Assembly: GCF_019139675.1 (NCBI RefSeq)
Contig: NZ_CP077077.1
Coordinates: 3,410,001 to 3,474,000 of the forward strand
DNA length: 64,000 nt
Source of the DNA: Pseudomonas maumuensis
GTDB taxonomy: Bacteria > Pseudomonadota > Gammaproteobacteria > Pseudomonadales > Pseudomonadaceae
Direction of reading: 5' to 3'
Part shown: one piece after another, positions 46,904 through 56,056 of the stretch
Position numbering within the stretch: the first letter of the stretch is position 1
Layout: every line of letters begins with the position of its first letter
Notes under the pieces: generated by a model
Told to the model about the DNA's origin: nothing
Databases searched by the model: none
The model's input: only the letters and a program-made list of their open reading frames with translations
Translations under genes and position numbers: made by a program

Positions 46904-48142
46904 ATGCAAACCCAACTGAGTGACTCCGCCCGCCGCCTGGCCCGTGCCGACGAGGCCGAGCAGATCCTGCGATCCTGCGTGCATTGCGGCTTCTGCACCG
47001 CCACCTGCCCCACCTACCAGTTGCTCGGCGACGAGCTGGACGGCCCACGTGGGCGCATCTACCTGATCAAGCAGGTGCTTGAAGGCGAACCAGTCAGCGC
47101 CAGCACCCAGACGCACCTGGACCGTTGTCTGAGCTGTCGCAATTGCGAGACCAGCTGCCCCTCCGGGGTGCAGTACCACAACCTGCTCGACATCGGCCGC
47201 GCCGTGGTCGACCGCCAGGTGCCGCGGCCTTTGGCCCAGCGCCTGCTGCGCAGTGGCTTGCGGGCGGTAGTGCCGAGGCCGGCGCTGTTCCGGGCCCTGC
47301 TGCTCTGCGGCCTTGCCCTGCGCCCCCTGCTCCCGGCCAACCTCAAGGCCAAGCTGGCGCCGCGGATCGCCGCCGCTGGCCAGCGCCCATCAGCGGCGTA
47401 CACCCGCCGCGTATTGCTGCTTGAAGGTTGCGTGCAGCAGGCGCTCTCGCCCAATACCAACGCCGCCACCGCACGCCTGCTCGACCGCCTCGGTATCGGT
47501 GTTGAACCGATCGCCGAGGCCGGTTGCTGCGGGGCCGTGGACTACCACCTGGATGCCCAGGCGCGCGGCCTGGAGCGTGCCCGACGCAACATCGATGCCT
47601 GGTGGCCAGCCATCGAAGCCGGCGCCGAAGCTATCGTGCAGACCGCCAGCGGCTGCGGCGCCTTCGTGCGCGATTATGGCCACTTGCTCGAAAGCGACCC
47701 ACACTACGCCGCCAAGGCCGCCAAAGTCAGCGCGCTGTCCCGTGACCTGGTGCAGGTGCTGCAGGCCGAGCCGTTGGAGCAGCTGGGGTTGTGCGCCGAG
47801 CAGCGCCTGGCCTTCCACTGCCCCTGCACGCTGCAGCACGCCCTCAAGCTAGGCGGCGCGGTCGAAGAGTTGCTGACGCGGCTGGGCTTTCACCTCACGC
47901 CGGTTCCGGACGGGCACTCGTGCTGTGGCTCAGCCGGCACCTATTCACTGACCCAGCCGCTGCTGGCGCGGCAGTTGCGCGACGATCGTCTCAATGCGCT
48001 GGAAAGCGGCAACCCGCAGGTGATCGTCACGGCCAACATCGGTTGCCAGTTGCACCTCGGCAGTGCCGGGCGGACACCGGTACGCCACTGGATCGAGGTC
48101 GTCGAGGCGGCGCTCGATGCCAAAAGCGCTGCAACGCTTTAG
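46904..48142 (+). CDS. glcF: Glycolate oxidase iron-sulfur subunit GlcF
   Basis: Electron-transfer subunit of 412 residues. Two ferredoxin-like 4Fe-4S motifs are present: CVHCGFCTATCPTY and CLSCRNCETSCPSG. Two cysteine-rich CCG domains follow (EAGCCGAVDYHL and HSCCGSAGTYSL). It completes glcDEF. The usual glcG gene does not follow: 228 bases without a recognised gene lead to an unrelated small protein. Confidence 0.94.
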   Translation: MQTQLSDSARRLARADEAEQILRSCVHCGFCTATCPTYQLLGDELDGPRGRIYLIKQVLEGEPVSASTQTHLDRCLSCRNCETSCPSGVQYHNLLDIGRAVVDRQVPRPLAQRLLRSGLRAVVPRPALFRALLLCGLALRPLLPANLKAKLAPRIAAAGQRPSAAYTRRVLLLEGCVQQALSPNTNAATARLLDRLGIGVEPIAEAGCCGAVDYHLDAQARGLERARRNIDAWWPAIEAGAEAIVQTASGCGAFVRDYGHLLESDPHYAAKAAKVSALSRDLVQVLQAEPLEQLGLCAEQRLAFHCPCTLQHALKLGGAVEELLTRLGFHLTPVPDGHSCCGSAGTYSLTQPLLARQLRDDRLNALESGNPQVIVTANIGCQLHLGSAGRTPVRHWIEVVEAALDAKSAATL

Positions 48143-48370
48143 CCCTGCTGGCCACGGGGCATGAAAATGCCTCGGCAATCCGCGATGGACATGCCATGGA
48201 CCTGACGCGGATCAAGGCGACGTTCAACCTCCTGCCTGTAATTTCAGAACCCTCCTACCACAAGCACGGACGCTGCTTGATTGTTGCCACCCCCTCGGCA
48301 AAACATCATCCGACCTGGAGAAGTTACGGCCGCCCCGGCGCGGCCAACCCCATCCAGATGAGGCCATGCC

Positions 48371-48709
48371 ATGCCCACACACGACCGCCCTACCCGCGAA
48401 CTGCGCCATACCCTGCGCCAATTGCTGGCTCATGAGGTCAGCAACCCCGACGACAACCCGCACCTCTCGGGTGTGCGCTTCTTCTGCGCCACCGACGAAC
48501 ACACCCGCCAACTGATCGAACGCGTCGAACTGCTCGCCAGCGAGGCCTTTTTCGACGCCAAGGGCCGCGCCATCCATGCCCGCATGCGCGAGGCCACGGT
48601 GGATGGCGTATGCATCAAGCAGAAGCGCAAGGCCTGCGACGACGAAACGGTGATCCGCATCGCGCTGCCCGAAAAAGGCTACATCACCATCAGTACCGCC
48701 CGCCTTTGA
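48371..48709 (+). CDS. Small protein of unknown function
   Basis: A 112-residue soluble protein that I do not recognise. It is charged, with helical stretches (TRELRHTLRQLLAHEV and TRQLIERVELLASEAFFDA) and a basic middle (GVCIKQKRKACDDE). It has two cysteines and no membrane segment or signal peptide. GAGG lies upstream of the ATG and codon use resembles its neighbours, so it is probably real. It stands between glcF and a REP pair and does not replace glcG, to which it bears no resemblance. Confidence 0.6.
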   Translation: MPTHDRPTRELRHTLRQLLAHEVSNPDDNPHLSGVRFFCATDEHTRQLIERVELLASEAFFDAKGRAIHARMREATVDGVCIKQKRKACDDETVIRIALPEKGYITISTARL

Positions 48710-48725
48710 TCGCCTGTATGCGCCT

Positions 48726-48825
48726 CATCGCTGGCAAGCCAGCTCCCACAAGGAAGGCACCGGGCTCGAGGTCGGCGCGGTCGGTGTGGGAGCCGGCTTG
48801 TCGGCGATGGGCCGCAAAGCTGCCC
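48726..48825. repeat. REP pair with trailing hairpin
   Basis: A REP copy at 48726-48750 faces an opposed copy at 48785-48811. The latter runs into an imperfect GGGCCGC-AAA-GCTGCCC hairpin ending at 48825. It separates the small unknown gene from the MocR-type regulator. Confidence 0.75.
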
Positions 48826-48889
48826 TACTTGCAGCCACCGCAATAAACCCCGAAGCTTCTACATCCCTGCGCTTCGGACCCTTCCCACG

Positions 48890-50323
48890 ATGGAATTGCA
48901 CATCCGCCTCGAAGGCCGCAAAGGCCTTGCCGAGCAGCTCTACCGGCAACTGCGCGCCGGCATCGACAGCGGCCACCTCGCCGCCGGCACGCAACTGCCG
49001 CCCACGCGCCTGCTGGCCGAGCAGTTGGGCGTCTCGCGCAAGACCGTGGCCGAAGCCTATTCCCGCCTGACCTACGACAACCTGCTCAGCGGCGTGGTCG
49101 GCCGTGGCACGTTCATCACCCCGCGCCACAGCTTGCGCCAGCGCGACAACGAGCACATCCCGCTGGCCGCCGCCGACACGCTGGAGCGCTGGCGCCAGCG
49201 CGCCACGATACTTGGCCACCGCGCGCTGGACGCCCCCTCTCGCTACGACTTCATCGGCGGCGCCTCGAGCAAGTCGCAGTTTCCCTACGATCAATGGCGC
49301 AGTTGCATGAACTACGCCCTGCGCCGCAGCCAGCGGCACCCCGAGCGCCAGTTTTCCGCCCAGGGCCTGCCCGAACTGCGCGAGGCCATCACCCATCACA
49401 TCGCCTTCACCCGCGGCATCCAGTGCGCACCCAGCGATGTGCTGGTGTGCAACGGCGCCCAGCAGGCCCTGGACCTGATCGCCCGGGTGCTGGTCGAGCC
49501 CGGCTGCAAGGTGGCCATGGAAGACCCGGGCTATCCACCGGCCCGGCAGTTGTTCCAGGCCTTGGGCGCGCGCCTGCAGTCGGTGCCGGTGGACGACCAG
49601 GGATTGTGCGTGGAGCAGATCGAGGATGGCACCCGGCTGATCTACGTGACCCCCTCGCACCAGTTCCCGCTGGGCATGCCCATGGCCGCGCCACGGCGCG
49701 AGGCGCTGCTGGCGCGGGCCGCCGAACTTGGCGCGCTGATCATCGAGGATGACTACGACTGCGAGTTCCGCTACCAGGGGCCTGCCGCCGAGGCCCTGCA
49801 ACGCATGGACCGGCATGGCCTGGTGGCGTATGTCGGGACGTTCTCCAAGACCCTGCTGTCCGAACTGCGCCTGGGCTACGCGGTGCTGCCGCCCGCCGTG
49901 CTGCAGGCCGCCTGCGTGGCCAAGCACCTGAGCGACTGGCACAGCCCGACCCTGCAGCAGTGGGCGCTGGCGCGGTTCCTTGGCGAAGGCCACCTGAACA
50001 AGCACATCCGCCGTTGCCACGAGGTGTACAGCGCACGGCGCGAGCGGATCCTGGCACGGCTCGGCGGCGACCTGGCGTCCTGGTTCGACGCGGTACCGAC
50101 CAGCGCCGGCTTCCACCTGAGCGCGCTGGCCAAGCCGGGGGTGGATGTCGAGTTGCTGATCAGCCTGGCGCGCAAGGTGGAGGTGGGCCTCTATTCCCTG
50201 GCACCGTTCTTCAGCGAGGCCCCGGTAAGGCCGGGGCTGCTGCTGGGCTTTGGCGCCATCGAGCTGCTGGACATCGACCCGGCGCTGGACCGCGTCGCCG
50301 ACACCCTGCAGCGCCTCAGTTGA
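48890..50323 (+). CDS. MocR-family regulator (GntR helix-turn-helix fused to aminotransferase fold)
   Basis: Transcription factor of the MocR/PdxR type, 477 residues. An N-terminal GntR winged helix (about 1-75, QLPPTRLLAEQLGVSRKTVAEAYSRL) is followed by a fold-type I aminotransferase domain binding pyridoxal phosphate. The Schiff-base lysine is K320 in VGTFSKTLLSELRLGY, and IIEDDYDCEFRY holds the ring-binding aspartate. It converges with the MFS gene, overlapping its end by eight bases. Targets of MocR proteins are usually neighbouring genes; here that could be the MFS or deaminase operon. Confidence 0.9.
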   Translation: MELHIRLEGRKGLAEQLYRQLRAGIDSGHLAAGTQLPPTRLLAEQLGVSRKTVAEAYSRLTYDNLLSGVVGRGTFITPRHSLRQRDNEHIPLAAADTLERWRQRATILGHRALDAPSRYDFIGGASSKSQFPYDQWRSCMNYALRRSQRHPERQFSAQGLPELREAITHHIAFTRGIQCAPSDVLVCNGAQQALDLIARVLVEPGCKVAMEDPGYPPARQLFQALGARLQSVPVDDQGLCVEQIEDGTRLIYVTPSHQFPLGMPMAAPRREALLARAAELGALIIEDDYDCEFRYQGPAAEALQRMDRHGLVAYVGTFSKTLLSELRLGYAVLPPAVLQAACVAKHLSDWHSPTLQQWALARFLGEGHLNKHIRRCHEVYSARRERILARLGGDLASWFDAVPTSAGFHLSALAKPGVDVELLISLARKVEVGLYSLAPFFSEAPVRPGLLLGFGAIELLDIDPALDRVADTLQRLS

Positions 50324-51509
50324 CCAGCGCTTCAGCGGGCTGCTGGCCACGGGCAATCGCCCTGGCGTAGCCCTTCGGCGCAAAGCACGCGGTCACCAGC
50401 AACATCGCCAGTACGGTGCAGGCCAGCAGGCTCCAGGAGGCCTGAAAGTCTCCGCTGACATCGCGCAACCAGCCGGTGATGTACGGCACGATGCCGGTGA
50501 CGATGAAGCCCACGCCCTGGACGAACGCCGCCAGGCTGCCGGCTTCGCCGGGGCTGCGCAGGTGCTCCAGGGTCAGCGTCAGGCTGAGGCTGAAACAGGC
50601 ACCCAGGCCCAGGCCGATCATCGCCACCCACAGGCCCATGGCGCTGGCCGGCGCCAGCAGCAGGCCGAGGAAGCCCCCGAGCTGGATCAGCAAGGCCAGC
50701 CACAGGCCGGGCCGGCGATCGACCAGGCGCCGCAGCAGCAATGGCACGCCCAGGGCACCGCAGACCTGGAAGATGGTCATCAGGCCGACCAGCTCGCCGC
50801 CCCCCTGGGCCGTGCCGCCATGCTCCAGGTGATAGGCCGGCAGCCACGCCACCATGCTGGTATAGCCGCCATTGATCAGCCCGAAGTACAACGCCAGCAG
50901 CCAGGCGCGGCGGTTGCCGAACCAGTGCCCGCCACCGCCGGCGGCCTGGCTTGGCGTGTGCTGGCGCGGACGCAGGGCCACCCAGGCCGCCATCGCCAGC
51001 AGCGCCGGCAGCGCCCAAAGGCCCAGGCCGAACTGCCAATGGCCGAAGTGTGCGGCAATCGCAGGGCCGAGCACCGCGGCCAAACCACCACCGCTCATCA
51101 ACGCCGCCGAATACAGCCCCATGCTCGCCGCCAGGCGGCTGGGGAACCAGCGGTTGACCAGCCCCGGCATCATGCCCTGCACCACGGCAACGCCCAAGCC
51201 GGCAACCACGGCGCTGGCGATCAACGCCCAGGCGCTGTCCAATTGCAGGCGCCACAGGCAGGCCAGGGCAATGGCCGCAAGCCCGGCGAGCATGCCGCCA
51301 TGCTCGCTCAGCCAGCGCCGCAGCCAGGGTTGCAACAACGGGATCAGGCCCATGCACAGCACCGGCAGCGCCGTCAGCAACGCCGCCTGCTGGTAACCCA
51401 GGCCGGTGCCCTGGCGCATGGGTTCGAGCAAAGGGCCGATGCTGGTGAGGATCGGCCGCAGGTTCAGGGCCAGCAGCACCACCAGCAACAGGTTCAGCGC
51501 GCCCCTCAT
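50316..51509 (-). CDS. MFS transporter of the CynX/NimT type
   Basis: Twelve-helix major-facilitator transporter, about 397 residues. The first helix carries LALNLRPILTSIGPLL, the hallmark of the cyanate/nitroimidazole (CynX/NimT) group. The internal repeat after the central loop starts RRAWLLALYFGLINGGYTS. The start is uncertain: ATG 51509 overlaps the deaminase stop as ATGA but has AAGG directly against it, while ATG 51530 would add seven residues. It forms an operon with the upstream deaminase gene. The substrate is not known. Confidence 0.88.
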   Translation of the reverse strand: MRGALNLLLVVLLALNLRPILTSIGPLLEPMRQGTGLGYQQAALLTALPVLCMGLIPLLQPWLRRWLSEHGGMLAGLAAIALACLWRLQLDSAWALIASAVVAGLGVAVVQGMMPGLVNRWFPSRLAASMGLYSAALMSGGGLAAVLGPAIAAHFGHWQFGLGLWALPALLAMAAWVALRPRQHTPSQAAGGGGHWFGNRRAWLLALYFGLINGGYTSMVAWLPAYHLEHGGTAQGGGELVGLMTIFQVCGALGVPLLLRRLVDRRPGLWLALLIQLGGFLGLLLAPASAMGLWVAMIGLGLGACFSLSLTLTLEHLRSPGEAGSLAAFVQGVGFIVTGIVPYITGWLRDVSGDFQASWSLLACTVLAMLLVTACFAPKGYARAIARGQQPAEALVN

Positions 51510-51964
51510 CCTTGGCTGGCCTGCTGCCATTCACGGTACAGGCCGCTCTCCCCCGTGGGTTTCAGCGGGCGTAGGGGCAGGCTCTGCTGCTGCGGCGGGC
51601 GGGCCATCTGCGCATACACCCCGGCGGTGGACAGGCCATAGGGCTCGCCTTCGTCGTTGTCGTAGGCGAACCAGGCTCGCTCGATGCCACACAGGTGCAT
51701 GGCTGCCAGGCACATCGGGCACGGGTGGCCGCTGGCATAGATCTCGGCACCCTCCAGGCGCGGCTGGCCAAGGGTCTGGGCGGCCTGGCGGATGGCCTGC
51801 ATCTCGGCGTGGCTGGTCGGGTCCTGGGTGCTGTGGATTTCGTTGACGGCGCGGGCGATCACCTGCCCCTGGTAGACCAGCACGGCCCCAAACGGGCGGC
51901 CGCCGGCCTGGATATTGCCGCGGGCCAGCTCGAGGGCTTCGCGCATGTATCGATCTGCGGACAT
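51506..51964 (-). CDS. Guanine-deaminase-like nucleoside/base deaminase
   Basis: Zinc-dependent deaminase of the CDA fold, 152 residues. Zinc ligand and catalytic residues are H52-A-E54 (TSHAEMQAIRQ) and P81-C82-P-M-C85 (GHPCPMCLAAMH). The C-terminal region is like bacterial GuaD. The ATG at 51964 has CCGGAGAA upstream; an in-frame extension reaching 52108 lacks conservation. It is divergent from the AhpD-like gene and overlaps the transporter start. Pairing with a CynX-type transporter suggests base or nucleoside-analogue salvage, which is inference. Confidence 0.87.
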   Translation of the reverse strand: MSADRYMREALELARGNIQAGGRPFGAVLVYQGQVIARAVNEIHSTQDPTSHAEMQAIRQAAQTLGQPRLEGAEIYASGHPCPMCLAAMHLCGIERAWFAYDNDEGEPYGLSTAGVYAQMARPPQQQSLPLRPLKPTGESGLYREWQQASQG

Positions 51965-52163
51965 GAAACGGTTCTCCGGTGTTGACCCGCGCATTATCCC
52001 GGCTGCGACGCCCCGACAGAAATGAAGAGATTGGATGCCTGTCAGTGGCCATCCAAATGCGCGATTGGCCTCCTGGCAAAGCGCGGGATTGGCTATTCGG
52101 CACGGCACGGCTGGGGGCTAAGGTAGTGCCACTTGTCACCTGTACATTCTTTGGAGCCTCACC

Positions 52164-52601
52164 ATGCATGACCGTATCGAATGGGCCAAGCACTCGCCGG
52201 AAGCCTACAAAGCCATGATCGGCCTCGAACAGGCGCTGGTCGCCTCGGGCCTGGAACACTCGCTGCTGGAGCTGATCCGCCTGCGCGCCTCGCAGGTCAA
52301 TGGCTGCGCCTACTGCGTCAACATGCATGCCAACGATGCGCGCAAGGCCGGTGAAACCGAGGCGCGCCTGCAGACCCTGAGCGTCTGGCGCGAGACCCGC
52401 TACTTCACCCCACGCGAACGTGCCGCCCTGGCCTGGGTGGAGAGCCTCACGCGCCTGCCCGAGCGCGGCGCGCCGCAGGACGAGTACCAGGCGCTGCTCG
52501 AACACTTCGACGCCAAGGAAATCGCCAACCTGACCCTGGCCATCGCCACCATCAATGCCTGGAACCGCTTCGGCGTGGGCTTTGCGATGGTGCCGGCCTA
52601 A
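52164..52601 (+). CDS. AhpD-like carboxymuconolactone-decarboxylase-family protein
   Basis: Small redox protein of 145 residues with the alkylhydroperoxidase AhpD core. The active-site motif is C48-A-Y-C51-V-N-M-H55 (NGCAYCVNMH), as in peroxidase-active members. TTGGAG precedes the ATG. It stands alone, divergent from the deaminase and convergent with argE. The family reduces organic peroxides with a thiol partner; the partner is not evident here. Confidence 0.9.
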   Translation: MHDRIEWAKHSPEAYKAMIGLEQALVASGLEHSLLELIRLRASQVNGCAYCVNMHANDARKAGETEARLQTLSVWRETRYFTPRERAALAWVESLTRLPERGAPQDEYQALLEHFDAKEIANLTLAIATINAWNRFGVGFAMVPA

Positions 52602-52613
52602 GTCATCACCTTC

Positions 52614-52633
52614 CCCGCCCCTACTGGGGCGGG
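52614..52633. terminator. GC hairpin between the AhpD-like gene and argE
   Basis: CCCGCCCC-TACT-GGGGCGGG is a perfect eight-base stem with a four-base loop. It starts 12 bases past one stop and ends 16 bases from the other, without a strong T run. Confidence 0.6.
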
Positions 52634-52649
52634 CTTGCCCCGTGATCCC

Positions 52650-53810
52650 TCACGCCTGCGCCAGGTACTCGACCAACCGCCGCAGCATCGCATCGCAGCC
52701 ACGCAATTGCTCGACACTGACGAACTCGTCAGGCTTGTGCCCCTGCTCCATGCTCCCCGGCCCGCAAACCACGGTGGCAATCCCCGCCTGGTCGAACAAC
52801 CCGCCCTCGGTGCCGAACGCCACCGTGCCGAAGTCATCCGAGCCACTGAGCAACGCCACCAGTTGCGCAGCCTCACTGGCCGCAGGCGTGGCCAGCCCTG
52901 GGTAGGCGCTCAACGGCCGCAAGCGAATCGCACTGGCCGCATTGACGGCGCGCATGCGTGGCAGCAGCTCGGCCTCGGCGTAGGTTTGCAGCCGGTCGGC
53001 CACCGCTTGGGCCTCGAAGCCCGGCAAGGCACGTACTTCGAAGTCGAATTCGCATTCCTCGGGGACGATGTTCAGCGCTCTGCCACCGTTGATCACCCCG
53101 GTCTGCACCGTGGAGAACGGCGGGTCGAAGCGCCCGTCGTGATGCTCGGGACGGGCCAGCTCGTCACCGATGTCGCCCAGCTTGCCGATCAGCCGCGCCG
53201 CGTATTCTATGGCATTGACCCCATAGGGGGCATAGGCCGAATGGCAGGCGGCGCCCTGCACCTGGCAGCGCATGGCCAGTTTGCCCTTGTGGCCGAGCAC
53301 CGGTTTGAGCTCGGTGGGCTCGCCGATCAGGCACAGGCGCGGCTTGTGCGGGCGTTGCGCCAACGCCGCCAACATCGAACGCACGCCCAGGCAGCCGACT
53401 TCCTCGTCGTAGGAGAACGCCAGGTGTACCGGCATCCTCAACGGCTGGGCGAGAAACGCCGGTACCGCCGCCAGCACCGAGGCGATGAAACCCTTCATGT
53501 CGGCCGTGCCACGGCCATACAGGCGCCCATCGCGCTCGCTCAGGCGAAACGGCTCGACGCTCCAGGCCTGGCCGTCGACCGGCACCACGTCGGTGTGCCC
53601 GGACAGCACCACGCCGCCTCGGTCGACAGGGCCTATCGTGGCGAACAGGTTGGCCTTGGTGCCTTCGTCGTTGTGGAACAGCTCGCTGTGAACGCCAAAC
53701 CCGGCCAAGTAGTCGCGAATGAACGCGATCAGCTCCAGGTTGGAGTCGCGGCTCACGGTGGCAAAACCGACCAATCGCTCCAGCAGCGCGCGGCTGTCGA
53801 CCTCACTCAT
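52650..53810 (-). CDS. argE: ArgE-type N-acyl-amino-acid deacylase
   Basis: M20-family zinc hydrolase annotated by similarity as acetylornithine deacetylase, 386 residues. Metal ligands and catalytic residues are H72 and D74 (SGHTDVVPVDG), D104 (YGRGTADMKGF) and E136/E137 (YDEEVGCLG). The first eight bases overlap the end of the DUF1028 gene, so the two form one operon. Pseudomonads make arginine through the ArgJ cycle and do not need ArgE, so this copy more likely removes an acyl group in a catabolic route with its neighbours. That assignment is inference. Confidence 0.85.
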   Translation of the reverse strand: MSEVDSRALLERLVGFATVSRDSNLELIAFIRDYLAGFGVHSELFHNDEGTKANLFATIGPVDRGGVVLSGHTDVVPVDGQAWSVEPFRLSERDGRLYGRGTADMKGFIASVLAAVPAFLAQPLRMPVHLAFSYDEEVGCLGVRSMLAALAQRPHKPRLCLIGEPTELKPVLGHKGKLAMRCQVQGAACHSAYAPYGVNAIEYAARLIGKLGDIGDELARPEHHDGRFDPPFSTVQTGVINGGRALNIVPEECEFDFEVRALPGFEAQAVADRLQTYAEAELLPRMRAVNAASAIRLRPLSAYPGLATPAASEAAQLVALLSGSDDFGTVAFGTEGGLFDQAGIATVVCGPGSMEQGHKPDEFVSVEQLRGCDAMLRRLVEYLAQA

Positions 53811-54480
53811 CCCCAGGCACTCCGTAGCTGGGCGCGGCGGTAGGATTCAGTGCCCGGGTCACATAGTCCTGCATCTGCGGGCGATAGGCTTGCCACAGGG
53901 TGTCCAGTTCAGCGATCGGGTCCTGCTCGGTCCAGTCCACCCGCAGGTCAACCAAAGGCCAGGTCAGCTCGCCGGCGATCTTCAGCGCCGCCGAGTGGAC
54001 CGGCCCGGCCTCGCCCCCGGCGGCCATCGCCGCGTGCATTGCCGCCAGCAGGCGGTCGGCCAGGTGGCCGCCGGCCTGCTCGAATGCCGTAACCATGGCC
54101 GCGATCACTGCCTGCGACGACAGCAGGTTGCCCGCCGCCGCGCATTGCTCGCCCGCCACCGCATTGTGCGTGCCCAGCGCCTCCTTGCCGGTGAATAGCG
54201 CCACCTGTCCGTGGCTGTCGATCACCGTGACCTGGCGGTACTCGCTCCAGCCATTGGCGCTCAGCACCCGGTCCAGCGCCGCGGCGGGCGGCAGCTGGCC
54301 TTGCTCCAGGGCATCGAGGATCTGCGGGCCGAGGGCTGGCAAGGTGATGTTCTGCGTGGCCACGGCACCGACCCCGGCACGTACCCACGGGCAACGGGCG
54401 CCGACGGCGATGCTCGATGAACTGATGGCGATGCCGACCTGGCCGGTTTCCTGGCAGCGGCCGATGATGGAGAAGGTCAT
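53803..54480 (-). CDS. DUF1028 family protein
   Basis: Protein of 225 residues with an Ntn-hydrolase-like fold typical of DUF1028. The start MTFSIIGRCQETGQVGIAIS and the segments GVGAVATQNITL and GNLLSSQAVIAAM are family hallmarks. No activity is established for the family. It starts an operon with argE (eight-base overlap) and is divergent from the flavin monooxygenase-RidA pair across 259 bases. CAGGAG-like sequence (AGGAGCTGCACC) precedes the ATG. Confidence 0.88.
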   Translation of the reverse strand: MTFSIIGRCQETGQVGIAISSSSIAVGARCPWVRAGVGAVATQNITLPALGPQILDALEQGQLPPAAALDRVLSANGWSEYRQVTVIDSHGQVALFTGKEALGTHNAVAGEQCAAAGNLLSSQAVIAAMVTAFEQAGGHLADRLLAAMHAAMAAGGEAGPVHSAALKIAGELTWPLVDLRVDWTEQDPIAELDTLWQAYRPQMQDYVTRALNPTAAPSYGVPGDE

Positions 54481-54739
54481 GGTGCAGCTCCTGTGTTGAG
54501 TTACCGGCATTCTCGGCGGGCCAAGGCAACGGCGAAACCAACATTTTCCTCGGCACAGGGCAGGAAAAAACTATGGCGGCTCGGCGCGCAGCGGCGCTCA
54601 TCCACCCTTCGCGAATTTATCGGCAAGCCCCAGCTAAATACTATTTTCGCGATTGCCCACCCATCCCTAGTCTGGCCCCAGGCAAAGGCGGTCCCCACCG
54701 ACCTGAACAAGAACGCCGCTGAAGAAGAAGGGCTGGGAC

Positions 54740-56056
54740 ATGACACTGAACAACATCGAAATCGACACCCTCGTAGTCGGCGCCGGCCAGGCCGGCGTGG
54801 CCATGAGCGAACACCTGAGCAAGCTCGGCGTGCCGCACCTGGTGCTGGAGCGCAAGCGCATCGCCGAGGCCTGGCGCACCGGGCGCTGGGATTCGCTGGT
54901 GGCCAACGGGCCGGCCTGGCACGACCGCTTCCCGGGCCTTGAATTCGACCTCGACGCCGACGCCTTCGCCGGCAAGGACCAGGTCGCCGACTACTTCGAG
55001 CAGTACGTGCGCAAGTACAACCTGCCGGTGCGCACCGGTGTCGAGGTCAGGCAAGTGGTGCGCAACGCCGACCGTCCGGGCTTCACCATCGAAACCAACC
55101 AGGGCGTGATCCGCGCCAACCGCGTGGTGGCCGCCACCGGCCCGTTCCAGCGCCCGGTGATCCCGGCTATCGCGCCGAAAGACGACGGCCTGCACCAGAT
55201 CCACTCCGCCGCCTACTACAACCCCGAGCAACTGCCTGCAGGCGCGGTGCTGGTGGTGGGCGCCGGCTCCTCTGGTGTGCAGATCGCCGAAGAGCTGATG
55301 CGCGCCGGGCGCCAGGTGTACCTGTCGGTAGGCGCCCACGACCGCCCGCCACGCAGCTACCGCAACCGTGACTTCTGCTGGTGGCTGGGCGTGCTCGGCG
55401 AATGGGATGCCGAGATCGCCAAGCCTGGCCGCGAGCACGTGACCATCGCCGTGTCCGGTGCCCGTGGCGGCCATACCGTGGACTTCCGCGCCCTCGCCCA
55501 CCAGGGCATGACCCTGGTCGGCCTGACCCAGTCGTTCGAGGGCGGCGTGGCGCGCTTCCAGGACAACCTGGCCGAGAACATCAACCGTGGCGACGAGAAC
55601 TACCTGGCCCTGCTGGACGCCGCCGACGCCTATGTCGAACGCAACGGCCTGGACCTGCCGCCGGAGCCCGAAGCGCGCAAGCGCCTGCCCGACCCGGCCT
55701 GCGTCAGCGACCCGCTGCGCGAGCTGGACCTGGCCCAGGCCAACGTCACCACCATCATCTGGGCCACCGGCTACGGCGTGGACTTCAGCTGGCTGCAGGT
55801 GGACGCCTTCGACGCCAACGGCAAGCCGCAGCACCAGCGTGGCGTGTCGAAAGAGCCAGGCGTGTACTTCCTCGGCCTGCCCTGGCTGTCGCGCCGCGGC
55901 TCGTCGTTCATCTGGGGCGTGTGGCACGACGCCAAGCACGTCGCCGGTCACATCGCCACCCAGCGCACCTACCTGGCCTACCGCGACCGCGAACAGCGCA
56001 CGGCGGATGAGCAGCAACCCTCGATCAGCAACGTCAGCACCTTCGGAGCCCACTGA
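54740..56056 (+). CDS. Flavin-dependent monooxygenase (FAD/NAD(P)-binding)
   Basis: Single-component flavoprotein monooxygenase of 438 residues. The FAD motif is VVGAGQAGVAMSEHL near residue 12, and the NADP motif is VVGAGSSGVQIAEEL near residue 170. An ATGYG segment (IIWATGYGVDFSWL) near the end is the conserved FMO/CzcO-type feature. Its stop overlaps the RidA start by one base. The neighbours (RidA, DUF1028, ArgE) point to oxidation of an amine or N-containing acid, with RidA handling an enamine/imine product. The substrate is unknown. Confidence 0.88.
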   Translation: MTLNNIEIDTLVVGAGQAGVAMSEHLSKLGVPHLVLERKRIAEAWRTGRWDSLVANGPAWHDRFPGLEFDLDADAFAGKDQVADYFEQYVRKYNLPVRTGVEVRQVVRNADRPGFTIETNQGVIRANRVVAATGPFQRPVIPAIAPKDDGLHQIHSAAYYNPEQLPAGAVLVVGAGSSGVQIAEELMRAGRQVYLSVGAHDRPPRSYRNRDFCWWLGVLGEWDAEIAKPGREHVTIAVSGARGGHTVDFRALAHQGMTLVGLTQSFEGGVARFQDNLAENINRGDENYLALLDAADAYVERNGLDLPPEPEARKRLPDPACVSDPLRELDLAQANVTTIIWATGYGVDFSWLQVDAFDANGKPQHQRGVSKEPGVYFLGLPWLSRRGSSFIWGVWHDAKHVAGHIATQRTYLAYRDREQRTADEQQPSISNVSTFGAH

